A stretch of DNA of 64,000 bases from Vanessa cardui (Eukaryota > Arthropoda > Insecta > Lepidoptera > Nymphalidae), in the NCBI RefSeq assembly GCF_905220365.1, contig NC_061135.1, forward strand, positions 5,299,501 through 5,363,500. The letters run 5' to 3'. Of the stretch, positions 33,471-46,500 are shown piece after piece. Below the pieces are notes generated by a model. It did not search any database, was not told the DNA's origin, and was given only the letters and a program-made list of their open reading frames with translations. Positions within the stretch are counted from its first letter, which is position 1. Each line of letters opens with the position of its first letter. The translations under genes and the position numbers were made by a program.

Positions 33471-36400
33471 ATCCGAACTTTCTCAGAATGATAATGAGGT
33501 CACAGCAGCAGTGAGATATTTACAAGCTGTTACTTCTTCTTTACTAGCTATTATTTTTATTAATTCAATTTTGATTCGTTCAATGATAATGACGTTATAT
33601 GTTGATCGAAATAATAGTCTACTCAAATATCGAATATTTTTTGATTGTTAATTCGATATACTTAAAAAAATAAATACTACACAATGCAAATACTACAAAT
33701 ACCTCACAATTATCTCACATTTTCTGTAGTTTGTAACTATGCATGCTTGTCAATAATTACGTAGAGAAAAATCAGGATTGAATGTTCCGAGTAAACTCTT
33801 TTGGAATACTTCCTGTTTTTTATGATATAACACTATTGAACTACGTTGCGACTTTACGTGACGCGAACACTTATTGTAATATTACACGCACATGATTTCC
33901 TTAGAATTACGTAACTTATTAAGAGCTACTTGTAATTTCAGATTCGAGATAGAATGAAGTTATTACTTCTTAAGAAAAAGCTTTGCGTTCCAATTTTTAC
34001 GTATTTAGTAAAACTTCATGTCAAAAAAAAAAAAAAATTAAAAATACAATTTTTCGAAATTAGAAAAGCAGTTAAAAATCTCCATCAGTGTTCAAATCAG
34101 TTTCCAAGTTAAACAAAATTTATAAAGTGTCAGTTTACAAATTTTATAATATGTACACGAAAATAGGCAAGAAAGATCTGGCACAAATTTTTCATTCTCA
34201 GTAAAATAACATAAACAAAGAATTCGCTCACAAAAACAAACGTGAAAAAGCGCGTTTGCACAATAACGATAAACGTAGAAAATTGAATGTCGCGTCGTTC
34301 CCATGTAAAGTGCACGCCACGACGCCGACGGTCCAATCACGGCAGATATGGGATGCGATACGTAAATCTTACGCCTCAGCGAAGGCATATTGAACTGAGG
34401 AATTTCTCATACAAATAGCTCCATTTTATTACAGGAATCAGATCAATTCTCAGTTGACTTTGTACTCAAAAATTCTACAATTATTTCGACATACATTATT
34501 TTAATTTCAATTAATTTATACCAACTTAAAAGCATACAAGGAAATATTACAGAAAAATTATTAAGCTAATTAATTTTAAAAGGGATGATCTTTTGGATAA
34601 TCAGTAATTACTACCAAATCAAAAGACTAGAGTATAAAAATGACAACTGTCGAATGAAGAAAACAGATTAACAAATATATATTTATTTTAATGGCGAAGG
34701 CTCTGGTTAAACTGACTTAGGTCGTAACCTTTGATCATAGATATGCAGACTCGACCCGGCTGTGCTAATAGAGGTTATTATATTACTTGAACTATGCTAA
34801 CGTTTCAGTGAGCATTGTTGACTTTGCTAACTCCGTGTGTGCATCTTAAATTATAATATTATTTATTATATTAGCATTAAAGTAGCAGCAGAAACAACAT
34901 AAATACATTGATTTTAAAAAGAAATGTATGTTCATAAAATGCTTAAACCCTTTTTTAATTAATAAAAGCAAGAAAGGTCTCTGTTAGTTCAAATGATATC
35001 TACTACTATTTAGATATAATTAATTTCATATTTCGAACGTTTAATGTTTGATTTTTTTAGCTGGATCAATTGCTTCGTAGGATCGGTTACTGTAACGCCA
35101 ACACAAAGTATTTCTAATCGGCGATTTTATTGAAACACCCAAGTGGCAAATATCACTAAGCTTGTCATAAAAATATTGCATTGAAACAATAACATATATA
35201 TAAAGTATCTATAAGACCTAAACCAAAACTTTACAATATGTAATTTCGAAATTCTTATTTAAAACGAAAGTATCGGCTACGGTTTAATAAAATTGAATAA
35301 CTAGATTGCAAATTCCTCCTCAGTGTGTAAAGTCAAAGAGGACAGATCGTAATAATTAAAGTATTATTTTGTGGATATAAATACATAATTCTTTTAAGAG
35401 TTTACTTTTTTATTCACTGAGCATGAGAGTAATTCAATTGTGTTGGGATAAGAACCAGGGACAGTCAGTTATTAATAATTAGACTCATGACAAACAGTAA
35501 GCATGGAATTTATAATCTTCTCAATAGAATCTAACAATTCAAAATGCAAGTTTAAATTTAAGGCTGCTATTTGATTATACATTTCATCACAAATTATGAA
35601 ATTTCGAAAAAGGAACATCACAATTTTAATAAAAGAAGAATGTCGATAAAATGAAATTGGATGAAATGAAATGTTTATTTTCTATGGCAATAAATACAAT
35701 CGGTTGGGGCGATAGAGAATGGAGGTGCTATATGAATACCAGTATATCTTGCGCGAACTCATCACGACAAGTCAAGCCCCATTCCATTCAGTTCCGTTTT
35801 GAACGTTTTCACAGTGATTTCACACGAAATGTTTGCGACGGAAGCCCAACGCTTTTTTTTTAATTCCACCCTTATTCTGATTTAGGTATTTTATTTACAC
35901 GAATTCACAGACGTATGTATGTCCGTTTTTGCAGGTTTTTATAATGGAAATGTAGTGGTATTACTTCTGGAGATTTATTTGAAAAATATATTTTTATGAC
36001 TTTATGAAATAAAGTTTCCGATATTACGTATGTATCTGCAAAGTTTTGTAAAATATTTTAATGCTCCGAGAGGTCGTTTGTATGGTTTTATAGGTTGGTT
36101 GTCTACGTACATATGTAGGTTATATCGTGAACGTTTATTTTGCCTCGCTTTCGATTACAAAGGCACGTTTGGCAACAAATACCGACGCGTAACCGCTTAA
36201 CAAGCGCTTTTTTTAAAAGAAGTGTCTTAGTAAATGAATAAAAAATGACTCCTATTACTAGGATGTCATAAGTAATATTAGTAACCCCAGCTTCATACGT
36301 CTGTTGCTTATTTATAAAAAAACATTATGTGAAGATAATGTATACCATAAGCACTTAGAAATATATATACAATTAAATTAATGAAATTATATAAGATTAG

Positions 36401-37954
36401 CTGCATGTTTTAAGAATAATAATATATTAATATATGCAATTAAATTAATGAAATTATATAATGAAATGGATAATTAATAAAATGGAAATAATATATAATT
36501 TAATATAAGTGAAATATTGTGAGCATGTTTTCTGGTAGAATAAAGGCTATTTTTATTTTTTATTTTTTTAAGCACTTAGAAAAAGTATTGCGAACTGCCA
36601 GAATTTGATCATTAGTTCGGGAGGTTACTCCCTACACACAAACAAACCTCATACTTTCAAACAATTCTCGACAAATGTCACCTTCTTATTACGAGTATTG
36701 TACGATTTATAGTAATATCATTATGGTTTCTATAAGAAATGAAAGCAATTAAAACATTAAACCTAATTATAATTTTAGTCAAAAATAAAATATTAATTTT
36801 TCTAGTAGACTTATAAAAGCTCTTTAAATTATCACGTATGTTGTATATTTAATTAGTAGCTTTAATATAATTGAGTTAAGTCCTAACTGTTATTTAATTA
36901 TACATCATTAAGCCAATTTAAAATGTTTAGCTTTTAATGAAGTACTTAATGAACAAAATATTTTTTAAAATGACGCTATTTCTGGTATATTTGACCGAAT
37001 TACAACTTTGCCAATTAAAAGTTGAATAATGAACTTTATTTGAAAATACATGCAGCTTTCGCTTTTTTATTCACGTAAATTCTATCGTTTTATTGTTTAT
37101 GACGACTGTTCTGATATTTCGATATTATGAACTGAATTTCAACAACGAATTGCTGATTAGCTGTTTTTATGCAATAGCCAATCAGCGCATGTGTAAATAC
37201 TGCACACTGTCTCTTTATTATTTTGATTAGAAGGCAAACGGACATTACCAGAGAGATAAACAGGATGTACGCTGTTTTTGGTGCTGGGTATACTCAGTAT
37301 TATAATACCGCCGAGTTCCTTACTCCATCCTGACACTGAATTTTTCTAGACAGCAAATCTCAGATTCACAGTTTTCACTTAGTACCTTGTTGACCTGTCA
37401 TCTTACATCCAATTACACTTACAAAGATATACATCTCATTTATTTTAGATTCAGATTTTTATTTAAATGTGTTAAGGTTCTTATTTAGAGGTACATATGA
37501 GTACTAGACAAATTCCATAATAAGATACATTGAGAGTGAGTGAAATATCATTTAAAGATAAATAGTTTCAAAGTTCATCTATGTTTTGCCAGTCGCCACC
37601 CTGACCTGTCCTTTCAAATCATTATGCGAACCCTTGGTCCTTTTGCCTAAAAACCCTTTTCTGACGTACATTGTACTAACTAACGCCCTACGGTATCTGT
37701 CAACAAGAAAGCCGACTACAAACAGTGAACTGCTACAAAATTAAAACGGTTTTGTTACGAATGTCATGTCTCACTTTAAAGTGTAAAAAAACACGAAGGA
37801 AAAGTTTGTGCGAGGAAAGCAACTTTTGTCTTAACGGAGCAAAAAGTATGAAATAACCAAAACAAAAGTTAACAATTCAAAGTTTGAAATTGAAATCATA
37901 AACAGTTATTAACAGTATTGTGAAAGTTGTAAAGTTTTTATAACTGTATGGGAT

Positions 37955-38052
37955 CAACAACAGCCTGTAAATTTCCCACTGCTGGGCTATGGCTACCGCT
38001 CCCTATGAGGAGAAGGTCTGGAACATATTCCACTAGGTCGTTATTCCATCAC
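37955..38052 (+). repeat. SINE fragment (CAA-headed family)
   Basis: It starts 'caacaacagcctgtaaattt' and runs through 'cccactgctgggcta' and 'gaacatattccac', then degrades. The first third of the same SINE as at 54655. Confidence 0.65.
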
Positions 38053-38494
38053 GCTGTTTATAATTGTATTGCTTAATTTTAAATATAATAACAATAACAC
38101 ACAACTTTTGCATAAGTTGAAAATGTAATAAGTAAAGTAATGTACGAAAGAATTTCTCCATGTCGTATCTTATTTAATTAGATTTTCGCGTTTAGTTAAG
38201 AGAGTCATAAAACTCTTACAAAGATATAAACAAATTTTAATACCGTAAATATTTTACATTCTGCACCGAGAATGTCATTAAATATTTTTCAACAGTACTT
38301 CTATACAGACAATGATATTAATTTATGTATTACAGCTGTTGTAATATTATTACATTATTAGATTTTTATTATTATTAATATTGTATTATGTTTAATTTCA
38401 GGACTTTTTATATAGATATTTCAAAACAAATACGATCAAATTTTAACTAACATTTTCGGTGAGATTTTGAAATATCCAGGACATAGATATATAA

Positions 38495-38715
38495 TATAAG
38501 CGGGTAGAACAATCATAATTACTTTTGCAGGTTCAAATCCGACAAACAACTAAGACTTAATGTGCTTAATATGTGTTTGTAACTTATGATATGCTCAGCA
38601 GTGAAGCGGCATCGTGACGTCACCTGCAAATGTCAGATGGAATTCTCATTTGTCTCACTCGATGTCACTTGCATTGGATAGCTTGACGGAATAAGTTCCA
38701 AGCCTTCAAGAAAAA
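38495..38715 (-). repeat. SINE copy with tRNA-like B box, degenerate
   Basis: Minus-oriented relative of the CAA-headed SINE ('aatgtgcttaatatgtgttt', 'gctcagcagtgaag', 'ggaataagttccaagccttc'). It is preceded by 'gcgggtagaacaatcataat' and 'aggttcaaatccgac', a tRNA-like segment with a B box. Confidence 0.55.
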
Positions 38716-40394
38716 GCGACTTTTCTATCGCATATTTTATATATTAAGGGGCATATTCAAGAGTACTTGTACTATGGAAATGTGGTAAATAAAATAAATG
38801 CAACATTATTTCTGTTTTTTATGTATTAAAAATAAACCATAGAACATATTTATTTATATGTTATATAGTTATAGTTAGCTTTCACTCGACTTTCTAGATG
38901 TTCATACGGAAACTTCGGAAAAATACTGACACGAATAGAGAAGTCAGAAAAAGATAGCTTATAAATCTTTTTTAGCAGAAAATCCAATGAAACTAATCAA
39001 GAGTATCGTGAAGTGAAGCTACAACATTTTTTTATACAGCTCTAAAACTATTTCGTTAGTACTCAATGAACGGCTTCAACTTCATGCCAATTTACCGAAA
39101 CTAAAAAAAAATCTAGTACCACTCAAAAAGATTAAACTTCAAGCAGAAGTCCGATTATAAATAAAATAGGAACAAGCGACAAAATGAAAGAGTGTCGAGA
39201 TGTCTGTAAAATAGATTGTCTTTCGTACAAAATGGATTGCAGCATGGTCGGAATCGAATTCGAATTAAATTCGAAATAGTTTTTATTTCGCAGGTGATAC
39301 GTAGATATTTTATAACTTTTCGAAAAGTGGTCTTTTGATTAAGTATTTTTTAGCATAATCGAATTTTAAAATTACTTTAGAAACGTATTATTTTCAAATC
39401 GTTACTTATATTTCTGTGTGTTCTTGACTATGTTTAAGTAAAATATTTAGTCAAGCTTTTGAAACTTTGTGTCCACAGTAGACCAAAGTGTCAAGCCAAG
39501 TTTGAATCAAATACTTCCACATTGCTAAGTTTACCGGTACGTTGAACTTATGAATATGAGCATATGCTCCAAATCAATGAAACTATGACATTACATTACA
39601 TCTGAGGTAGAATCAAATTATCACATCAAATGAGGTGAGACTCTGAAATAATATTTTTTAGGCTATTAAAATAGTTTCATAGAAGTAGTTTTAAATCGCC
39701 GATCAAACGCCATTTAATTTTGCATTTCGAAGCGATAACTAATATTAAGAAATCAAACTTATTATTAAATATAGAAATATAGCATTATACTTGCCCGCTG
39801 GTAATTCTGATTGGTTGAAAAAAAAAACTCAAATACAAAAAGAGCCGCTGATATAACGATGTTCAATTTTTTTTTCTTTTTGTACAAATAATGTTTTCGG
39901 TTAGTGTATGTTATCATTCAATTGTCTACCGTTTCTAATAACATTCGTTACAGAAAAGGGATTTTGGTAAAAGAGGTCACTTTTTAGATCCTATCGATGT
40001 GTAATAATACCGAGAATCGGCAAGGATTTTTCCATATCAATAATACAAAAATAACTCTTTTAATAAAACGTTATATATATTATCAAACTTCAAAGTCTAT
40101 AAACACTCGGAAACTAAATAAACTCTTAACAAAATGACTTAAAGATATATACGCCCTAGGTCAACATTTAGGTAGTAGTGTCTCGGTAAATTAACGGTCG
40201 TGTAGGAGATAAAACTGTATCTTCGTAGCAAACGTATACGCCAAAGTCACGAGAACCATATTATACGATTGCAACAAATTGAGACATGTTTAAAGTCCTT
40301 TTTAGTATTACGCTGGTATAAATATCACAAAGTAAACTTTGTATTTTCTGATTATGAATAATATGTTCAATAAAAAACCTAAACTAATATTATT

Positions 40395-40570
40395 TGTACG
40401 AAAGTATCTCTATTACCTCTTCACGCCTAAACCGTTGAACCGATTTGGATAAAATTTTGTATAGAGATATTTTGAATACCGGGGAATAACACAGACATTT
40501 TTATTAATTTCCTTTTTTGTAAGTCTTATAAAAATTGCGCGGTGAAATCTGGAGATTCAACTAGCATACA
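40395..40570 (+). repeat. Helitron-like internal repeat fragment
   Basis: 'ctcttcacgcctaaaccgtt', 'gaaccgatttggataaaatt' and 'tgtatagagatattttgaat' form a phrase carried by many lepidopteran Helitrons near their 5' end. Neither terminus is clear. Confidence 0.45.
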
Positions 40571-40849
40571 ATAAATATGCCATATTATTCATTACAATAA
40601 AAGCGTTGATATTAGTTGATTGCCTCACAAGATACATTTTTGTTTAAGTTTGGTATGATTTCAGTTGAGATAAAGATAAAATATTCAGTTCATCACGGTG
40701 TAACCTTCATACTTAAGACGGTATCTACAAATTCAATTATTCTCATAAGATTGGTTGGTTAATAATTGCTTACTTCCTATTTAAACAAAGGAAATTAAAT
40801 TTCTTTAGAATATTTAATTTATATAAATATGTACGGCTTTGTACAAACC

Positions 40850-41100
40850 AGTCTGGATGGCAACAACTCACTTATCATTTATTCTATTGCCAAACAGAAA
40901 TACTTAGTATTGTTGTGTTCCGAGTAAAAGGACCTGAGCCGGTGTAAGTAAAGGCACAAGATACATAACGTCTTTATACACAAAGTTGGTTGCGTTTTAG
41001 CTTTAAGATGTGTGGGGATGTAAATGTTTCATTTTGTAATATATTTATTTGTGATGGTGACCGGTTACCATCAGGCTCATTTGCCGCCATGTATGGAATA
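40850..41100 (+). repeat. Dispersed repeat copy (same family as 7201)
   Basis: 'gtattgttgtgttccgagta', 'aaggcacaagatacataacg' and 'ggtgaccggttaccatcagg' are family landmarks in the same order as at 7201. Diverged. Confidence 0.55.
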
Positions 41101-44100
41101 AAAAGAAATAATCAAATTGAATATTTATTTTTTTAAATAATAACATTTTAGTTACCCTAAAGCAATTGTTTACGAATTAAATAAATGAATTTACTCAGGT
41201 AATACTCAATTTTGCAACACCGTTAATTTATTCGGATGAGCGTAAAGCCGCGTAAATGTTACTTTCCTATAAAGCTGTATTCTTCACCGCTGCAATTGAA
41301 ACTCAGTGGCATTGCAATATGGTTCATTTTAAAATGTAAACAAGATTCTAAGATCCTGAACCTTTGTCCCATGCGACCGTTATCTGAAGGCTTGTTTTCC
41401 AGTGCGGCAATTTCATAAATTAAACTACACCGTACCATGAATACGTCGTCAGTAACGGCGTAAGAAACTGGATTTATGTGAGGCGAAAATTGCAATGTTT
41501 TCACATCGTGTACGTGTATAACTTTGACAATACCCTCCGAGGGGTCGTGACGTCAGGCGAGATGAGTGAATTTTGCGTCATGTTATGAGCTTGCATTCTT
41601 TTCAGATTTCTTTGATATTTTATTTGGAAGTTTTTGAAAGTTACGTAAGATACCACATTTAATTTAAAGAATACACTGTGCCAATCCCTAGGCACTTGAG
41701 GTGAAAGGAAATATCATGAGAAATTCTGCAATACGTTGTTTGAAATTCTGATAAATGTGTGTCCGCATTCTATCTTAGTACACTCCAAATCGTACGAACA
41801 CAAAATATTATAATTTTCCCACCTGTTACTTAGACGGACAATTATTAATCAATCATACTCAATTGAAAATTATACTGTTATAATACATTTAAAACTGAAT
41901 CTGTTAACAAAACTTAGCTAACTAACCCAACTTATTACGCGTCGACATGTCGTGCAAAGTTATGTTTAAAAGTTATAAAACTCCATAAGATTTTATCGCG
42001 CGGTGTAGGCTTAAGAAAAAGTCGTAAGAAGCACGCGAAGGAAATAGTCGGCGCTAAATTATTTTCGTTAGTCATTCCCCTTTTTTTAAAATACTAAATT
42101 AATTTATTAAGATTCCATAACTGAGTCGCCTTTGTTATACTTATTTAGATTTAAATGTATGCAAAGTTAGTATAGACTTACATAATTGAATAATTCGAAG
42201 AGTAAAATGTTGTATAAAATTATATTCGCCCACTATTTTAGTATGAAATAGTTGGTGATTGTACTGCGTTCTTCGCCCCAGTTTCATAAAAGTAAGTATT
42301 TTATGCATTACTGAAACTTGGTTCTCTAAATGAAACATTACAAAAAATAGGCACGAAATAATAAATACATAATACTGTCTAAATTAGAGGTTTTAAACAA
42401 AATTCTTGAGATAAACATGTATAATATTACGATTATTTTTCAAACTGAATTCTTCGTTATAATTAATTATTTTTTCTATCTCAAATTAATTGAAGTCAAT
42501 TTACATATTAAATTGAATATTTATTACGTATAAACAATTCATATACGTTACCATACTGTGTTTAGATTTAAAATTCCCTTTTATTCTTAACGAGTTGTAC
42601 TGGCTACGCCTATTTTTGTCACCCCAAACGTCTGAACAAACATTATATTCGGGTCAACGTTAAGGTTAGGTCAGGTCAACATAAATTCGTGTCAAGTTGT
42701 TAAAAGTAAGTCATTATCGAACACAGTATTGATACGTTTGATTTTTAATACGTAGATACATTTTGATTCTACGAACGTAAATTATAAACAGAATATTATA
42801 AAAAAAAAGCATCAAACTCTCCGAATTTCACCTTTATTTTATAAAAATTTAAAACATTGCGACTGTTTCATCAAATACAGAATGGAGGCCGGAGTGCCGG
42901 TTGAATGGAAGTCCATTATGAGAGAAAGTACAACATTATTACTTGAAGCTGCTAGCTCCGTAAAATTGAAAATGTATTTTGCATCCTATAACTTTGGAAT
43001 AAGATATATATCTCTATATTGGGTGTTATTCCACAGATTTCTCATTATCAGATGCCTGGAGGTGGGTGCTGTTGAAGAAAAGAGACTCGCGGAAGTCGTC
43101 GTGATGGCATTGTGAGATATGCGGTAACCAGCGGTTTTTTTTTACTAATGAGGCGCAGTTGCTAACAATTTCGAAGTTGTGACTTCGGCTTTACATTGAC
43201 CTCAATCTGGCAAACGAACGAAATTTTTATTGCGATGTTTCTGTTGAAGCTACAACTCTTCGAAAATGGAATATGAGTTATTGAACTTTTAACAGAATTT
43301 ATTATAGGATATGCCCAGTTTATTTAATATATTCTCACGGGAAGTTGAATTTAACATACGATTACATAAAATATATATAAATAGATATCGCATATCTTTC
43401 ACATCGTAAAAAGAAAGAAATAAATTTAATTCTTATATTTTTTAATTTTATAAATTTACATGCAATCGTAAGATTTCGTTTCAAAACAAAAAAAATATAT
43501 TTCTGGAACTTTAATAAAATAAAGTATTCCCTTAGGGTAAGTAAATGGATATAGTCTTTCAAAAGCTTCAGCTCCCTTGCGTTAACTATGAAATATAAGT
43601 ATATATTAAAAGCTCCGAATAAAAAAATCGACAAATGAAATACGTTTAGTAAAGCAAGATTTCTCGCTTTCCTGTCAGAGTTAAATACATCGTAGCGAAC
43701 AAATCGATCATCAATCAACTCGTTGGACCACCCTCTTCCGTCCAGCCTTTGGTATCCCGATTAGTAGCAATTTAATCTCCTTAAGACCGAGGTCAGCGTT
43801 ATGCCAAACCAAAGTGTTTCTGACATTTATTACACAACTGGTATTTATATTTTATTTCATTACCAATAGAATTGATTCCATAAAAATATAAAAGGCTATA
43901 TCAAACAATAACTAAAACATGAACTAACAAATAACATAGGGATCGACGGGATCGCGATTGCTGATATATGTTTTATATTTACTTTCAATATTGTTAGAGT
44001 TATATTATGTATTAATTTTGATTATATTTCAAATAATAGGAAAAAAGAGTTCAACTGGTAATGTTCATTTAATTTTATATAATTACGAGAAATTATCAAA

Positions 44101-46304
44101 ATCAAAGTACGTTACATACGTATCGTTAGATTTGTCGTCATCAATTATTGTCATTACGCAAATCGATCACGTCAGTTCAATATCCCATCTGATACTCGAG
44201 TTCTTCCGAGAAGAACACGTATGGAAATCAGTAGTTTCTCTATTATTTCAAATACCAGATACTTATAACAACTAACAAATGTAAAAATATCTAGATATAT
44301 GTATAATTATATAAGAAATTGTTCGTTTTTAATTAATGCAAATACAAATCTATCTCCATAAAAAAAAACATAAACCAGCTGGAATTACAGTGCTCATTCT
44401 CTGGTTATACAGTGGAAAAGCACGATTCCTGGCACTTTCCTTCGTAACAACGTTTTTTTCGCTTACAAAAATGTGTTGAATATTTTACGGGTTGAAAAGG
44501 GTTCACTGTAAAAAGTTCTCGGACGAAACATTTTCGACGTTGAGTTACGTAAATGTAAATAATTGCATCTCTGTGTAATTTGTATTATTTGAATAATTGT
44601 GACGTCAAATTTTGACTCAGTGATTATTTTGTGAGCGAAGTTTTCTTTACATTCTCTCGTTTTAGAATGGATCGTTAATATACAAAGCGTTGCTGTTTAT
44701 CTATATATATAATACTATTAGGTATAATCATAAGGTTATATTATCTACCTTCAAATAATTAAACGAAATATGTTTGTCATAGGTTGAACAGCAATTGCTT
44801 GAACAAATGCCGAATACCGCTAAGTAAGATTCATCTAAACATCTTATTAAATTAATAACAAGATTAATATGATGAAAATGAACGAAAAGTGTTACGGAAT
44901 AAAGCCAAATAAATATTCGAAGTCAATATATATAAAACCTCTTTTTCGCCTTTTCCGACTCGGGAAGAGTTTTCCTATAGATAAGTAATATTTCATCTCC
45001 AAATCTAAGGGTTCGCAACAAAGCTTTAAGCCTAATATATGGTAGTTGATTTACGTTTTATGTTTAATTTGGGAATAGTTTTAGCCTAAAACGAATTGTA
45101 GAAACAATTAATCTAACGATCAATCTTGTGATAAAAGTAAATGGTGTCACACGAAGAAATATTTAACCGTATTTATTTTTTATATTATTATATTTAGTAG
45201 GGTTGAGTTCTATCGTAGAATAAAATCAAAGTGTCAAGATACTATGTGTGTTCTTGATTTAAGCTGACTCTGTGAGTCAGTGTGATACGTCCTAACGACC
45301 TCGCCTGGGCCGTGTAACGATCTGTAAACGTTCACATTATTCAACACTCTTTCCAAAAGTTTTTATCGGAACAATTTTAGCCGCATTGACTTTAGAGAGG
45401 CGATAAAATGGATCGGTATATTAGTGGAAAAATATTTTATGCGGATATTCATACAGATTTACTCTATATAACTTAGACTACTGCTTCAGGGCGCTTTAAT
45501 ATTAATTTTAATTATTTAAATGTAAGTGGACTCTGATCTCTGATGTCATATACAACATATCAGATATGATAATTATTTCATTAATTTAGAAGTGACATTT
45601 ATAAATACAATTTATTAAGAATATTTTAATATGATTGAAATTTTATCGAGATATTATTTATGATTTTACGAGAAAGAAAAATTAATAACATTGTATTTTA
45701 CCGATACATTAATCTATTTTAGGCATAAAACCTTAGATAAACTATTGATTTGTTATATATTATGAAAATAATAGACTTTATTATAAGACAATACATAGAA
45801 CTGAAAATGAAACACACAAGCTTTCATTATAAGTTATTAAATATTCAAAGAACTATTATTGTATGTCACACTGAGTTGGGTACATATCGGAAATAGTTTG
45901 TAAAGAAATAGAAAATTATGTTCATATCCATTTAATTGATTATACTTTATTGAATAGAAATCATAATTTCATTCGCAATTTTTTTCATCTTCAACGATTT
46001 TCGTAGAGTCTACGCTACATGTGGCTACGGCGCGTAGCTTGCATCCGCACGAATGTAATGTTCGTGTAAATTAATTATTGTCAATGAAATAGATATTTAC
46101 GGAACGCCTTTGTAGACGCAATTATTACTAAAACATATTTTTGCCACCATGCGAGTGTGACACGGTTTTCAGTAAGGGAGAACTAGCTATCTAATTACAA
46201 GTATTACGGTAAAATAATATGATGGGTTGTTCAATCAGCGTAAAATATGTAGGTTACAATAAATCCATTTGTGAAAATAAATCACTCCACAACACAAGCA
46301 CATG

Positions 46305-46500
46305 GGCGCGTTGTTTACGGGTAGGTACCGGGTACCACGAGTGGTGGCGGGTCGACCGCCGGCCGGTGGTGGCATGGAACTGAACCGGCCGGGGCCCTGT
46401 CTACGGCGGCACTGCGCGCGCCGTCGTCATCGCTCGATACGTTAAGCGCCGCGCCCCACGTCCACCTGTGCGCTCGTCACAACAGCGAATTTGTCAACTC
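46305..46500. promoter_or_regulatory. GC-rich, CpG-dense island: candidate promoter or first exon
   Basis: About 190 bp of very GC-rich sequence full of CG dinucleotides, in otherwise AT-rich surroundings; no other stretch of the window is like it. On the minus strand it contains TCAGT (46383-46379), matching the arthropod initiator, and downstream possible donors (GTACCT, GTAAAC). That is consistent with a first exon of unc-13 some 17 kb upstream of the giant exon, but a promoter for a gene on the plus strand or a distal regulatory element fits as well. A 46-codon minus-strand frame (MPPPAGGRPATTRG...) passes through it; I do not call it coding. Confidence 0.45.

Larger units (their letters stand above)
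29217..46304. other. Non-coding, upstream of or 5' intron of unc-13
   Basis: AT-rich sequence with scattered old repeats (listed). No frame over about 100 codons and no splice-flanked homology seen. 34255-34390 is somewhat GC-richer, with a CCAAT-type motif (CCAATCACGG). 32680-33000 looks like a decayed element with broken frames but could not be named. If the island at 46.3 kb is the unc-13 promoter, this is its first intron. Confidence 0.5.

Noticed and set aside
38520..38560. Possible tRNA gene (B-box GGTTCAAATCC)
   Set aside because: No cloverleaf can be drawn and the segment is joined to a SINE body; it is the tRNA-derived head of that SINE.
43362..43718. 118-codon minus-strand frame
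   Set aside because: Composition (Lys, Ile, Phe, Tyr) is what AT-rich random sequence gives; no motif or splice context.
43958..44275. 105-codon plus-strand frame with leading hydrophobic stretch
   Set aside because: Same AT-driven composition; the apparent signal peptide is explained by base content.
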